Program-made: the position numbers and the translations under genes
Notes under the pieces: generated by a model
Databases searched by the model: none
Told to the model about the DNA's origin: nothing
Seen by the model: only the letters and a program-made list of their open reading frames with translations
In this document: positions 61,645-64,000 of the stretch, in pieces
Layout: every line of letters begins with the position of its first letter
How positions within the stretch are numbered: position 1 is the stretch's first letter
Source: Homarus americanus
Taxonomy: Eukaryota > Arthropoda > Malacostraca > Decapoda > Nephropidae
Length of the DNA stretch: 64,000 nucleotides
Direction of reading: 5' to 3'
NCBI RefSeq assembly: GCF_018991925.1
Contig: NW_024736071.1
Location: forward strand, 8,047,453-8,111,452

Positions 61645-61866
61645 GGAGGGATGGAGAGAGGAACATGCAAGGGAGAGAAGGAGAGAGGAACATGCAAGGG
61701 AGAGAAGGAGAGAGGAACATGCAAGGGAGAGAAGGAGAGAGGAACATGCAAGGGAGAGAAGAAGAGAGAAATATGCAAGGGAAAGAAGGAGAGAAGAACA
61801 TGCAAGGGAGGGGAGAGAGGAACATGCAAGGGAGAGGAGAGAGGAACATGCAAGGGAGAGGAACAT
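61645..61866. repeat. 27-bp minisatellite, about 8 copies
   Basis: Unit GAACATGCAAGGGAGAGAAG plus GAGAGAG, 27 bp, purine-rich on the + strand; the last units are shorter. Because 27 is a multiple of three the + strand reads ERNMQGREG repeats, which I do not take as a gene. Confidence 0.94.
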
Positions 61867-61973
61867 AATTATAAAGGAGAAAGGCAAACAATTTGACATG
61901 ACCGTCTTGTATTTTTCCATCTGAGGGTAAGAGTAACCTAAACCTAACTAACTAGAAGTGATAAGTGTGTGTG

Positions 61974-61976
<3 letters not shown>

Positions 61977-62059
<83 letters not shown>
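61977..62059. repeat. (TA)n microsatellite
   Basis: About 41 TA units. Confidence 0.97.
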
Positions 62060-62061
<2 letters not shown>

Positions 62062-62475
62062 GATTCATTATAAAATATTAATTTTCTTGAGCATTGTTAC
62101 GTAAAAAGTGGAATATGAATATGTCTCCACAAGTCATTTTCCATTAGCCAACAACTATCTCAGCCTCGTAATTTCCTGCAAATGTTTTAAATATCCCGTG
62201 AGGATGTTATATCATTTTTATAATCAAGAACACGAAGATAGTTTTTCTCATGTGAATTCTTAGATTTTACTAATCAAGAGACAAAAGAAAAGACAGAAAA
62301 ATCCATTAAAAACTCAATGATTGTTGAGGATGGTGATGCACCACATAAATACAACAAATTCAAACGAAGAATTTTCATATTTAAAAACATATAAAACTTA
62401 GGCAAAACTGAATGACTTTAATCTGAAGGAAAGTAACTGAGGGCACTTGAACCACACGCGTTGCCGGATACAGGG
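62060..62475. other. AT-rich spacer
   Basis: Nothing recognised. Confidence 0.55.
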
Positions 62476-62479
62476 AGAG

Positions 62480-63410
62480 ACTGTCTGTACCTCACCTGAG
62501 TACTGTGTGCACCTCACCTGTGTATTGTGTGTACCTCACCTGTGTAATGTGTGTACCTCACCTGTGTACTGTGTGTACCTCACCTGTGTACTGTGTGTAC
62601 CTCACCTGTGTACTGTGTGTACCTCACCTGTGTACTGTGTGTACCTCACCTGTGTACTGTGTGTACCTCACCTGTGTACTGTGTGTACCTCACCTGTGTA
62701 TTGTGTGTACCTCACCTGTGTACTGTGTGTACCTCACCTGTGTACTGTGTGTACCTCACCTGTGTAATGTGTGTGGCACCCCACCTGTGTATTGTGTGCA
62801 CTCACCTGCACTGTGTGTACCTCTACACCTGTGTACTGTGTGTACCTCACCTGTGTACTGTGTGTACCTCACCTGTGTATTGTGTGTACCTCACCTGTGT
62901 AATGTGTGTACCTCACCTGTGTATTGTGTGTACCTCATCTGTGTACTGTGTGTACCTCACCTGTGTACTGTGTGTACCTCACCTGTGTAATGTGTGTACC
63001 TCACCTGTGTATTGTGTGTACCTCACCTGTGTACTGTGTGTACCTCACCTGTGTACTGTGTGTACCTCACCTGTGTACTGTGTGTACCTCACTGTGGACT
63101 GTGTGTACCTCACCTGTGTACTGTGTGTACCTCACCTGTGGACTGTGTGTACCTCACCTGAGCACTGTGTGTACCTCACCTGAGTACTGTGTGTACCTCA
63201 CCTGTGTACTGTGTGTACCTCACCTGTGTACTGTGTGTACCTCACCTGTGTACTGTGTGTACCTCACCTGTGTACTGTGTGTACCTCACATATGTACTGT
63301 GTGTACCTCACATGCGGAATCTGTGTACCTTACCTGTGTACCGCAACTGTGTACTGTGTGTACCTTACCCATGGACTGTGTGTACCTCACCTGTCTGTAC
63401 CACAAGAACC
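62480..63410. repeat. 22-bp minisatellite, about 42 copies
   Basis: Unit CTCACCTGTGTACTGTGTGT plus AC. Because 22 is not a multiple of three and no frame of the unit has a stop, all three + frames give the same Cys/Val/Thr-rich 22-residue cycle, so long open frames arise automatically. Confidence 0.96.
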
Positions 63411-64000
63411 AGACATTTCCCAATACATAACGTGACTGGATCTGTCTCTTGCATCTTGACACAACGGTCAACTATTCGAGTTCTGCGGTCCAGTAGGGCG
63501 CCCCTAGTCAGCCCAGTTACAGTATAATATAATGAGTGCCAGGCGCTAGAGTGCAGTGTCGGTCACACTGTCTCCTTACTTACCGAAGGCTTAGTCATCA
63601 ATGTACTGTATCTACACACCTCATAAGTGGCTGGAGAAATGAGTTCCTGCTTTTCTAACGTGGTGTATTGAAGTGTCGCAAACATCTAGTTAAACACCAA
63701 GTACTGTATAAAAGAATATCACCAGGACTAGCGAAACTAAACCTAAATTAACATTAACTCACTTCAGGCAAACCTCAATTAAGTCACACTTGTGAAGGAC
63801 GTTTAAAATGAACAAGTAAATTTTGTCATGCACGCACTAACTACCATGAACTTTAAACAACAACAACAACAAAAAGTTATCCCTTTTCCCCAAGATGCGC
63901 CGTGGCGTTTGAAGACTTGATTGGTCGACTATCCTCAAGACTTACCTAGTACCCACCCTTCCTGAGTTACAACAGCCTGGTCAAGAGGTCAACACACTCA
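63411..64000. other. Unique sequence to the right edge
   Basis: No gene, RNA or repeat recognised apart from a short AAC tract near 63858. Confidence 0.5.

Noticed and set aside
62505..63430. Cys-rich frames of up to 210 codons resembling a metallothionein-like or keratin-associated protein
   Set aside because: Produced by the 22-bp repeat in every frame; no start context or non-repeat sequence.

Overview
The window looks like gene-poor nuclear DNA from an arthropod, most likely a decapod crustacean (crab, lobster or shrimp type). The arthropod call rests on interstitial (TTAGG)n telomere-type repeats at four places. The decapod call is an inference from the extreme density of CA, TA, CT and AAT microsatellites, the many long minisatellites and the mix of retrotransposons. 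I see no host protein-coding gene that I can defend, no rRNA and no functional tRNA. What can be read as protein is all from mobile elements, and every copy is broken.

Layout. 1-5000: a 24-bp minisatellite, a 2.7-kb G/T-rich array, then 33-bp and 20-bp arrays. 5000-17800: AT-rich unique sequence with microsatellites, a tRNA-derived SINE (8277-8630) and two short telomere-type tracts. 17815-18290: a 45-bp minisatellite. 18826-22668: a LINE with reverse transcriptase and RNase H, split by a 1.76-kb Tc1/mariner-type element with about 465-bp inverted ends and TA target duplications; that element carries a 202-bp MITE, also flanked by TA. 23037-26020: a 3-kb DNA transposon with inverted ends and a roughly 730-residue, frameshifted, hAT-like transposase candidate; this is the most interesting object here. 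28180-30530, 32488-34690 and 35230-36490: three long minisatellites (23, 16 and 31 bp), with an RNase H relic at 31940-32330.

36750-38455: the C-terminal end of an RTE-like LINE followed by a different, much frameshifted reverse transcriptase with GTTQGDP and YADD motifs. 38899-38970: a perfect 14-unit TAACC tract. 39472-45216: a hairpin MITE candidate, a reverse-strand LINE relic, two minisatellites and a perfect 42-bp palindrome inside TA repeats. 47790-49905: an RTE-like LINE that has lost its endonuclease and the front of its RT. 51707-52598: a non-autonomous hAT-type element. 54100-58140: further tandem repeats. 58164-59168: the 5' part of the same RTE-like LINE, ended by a Tc1-type element (59171-60948) that keeps both ends of its transposase around a TA microsatellite. 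60949-61085: a reverse-strand SINE tail. 61640-63410: 27-bp and 22-bp arrays.

The elements do not work together as a pathway. They form a record of nested insertion and decay: LINEs were hit by DNA transposons, small non-autonomous derivatives sit beside larger relatives, and simple repeats expanded at many element edges. Element families were named from motifs read by eye; no database search was possible.
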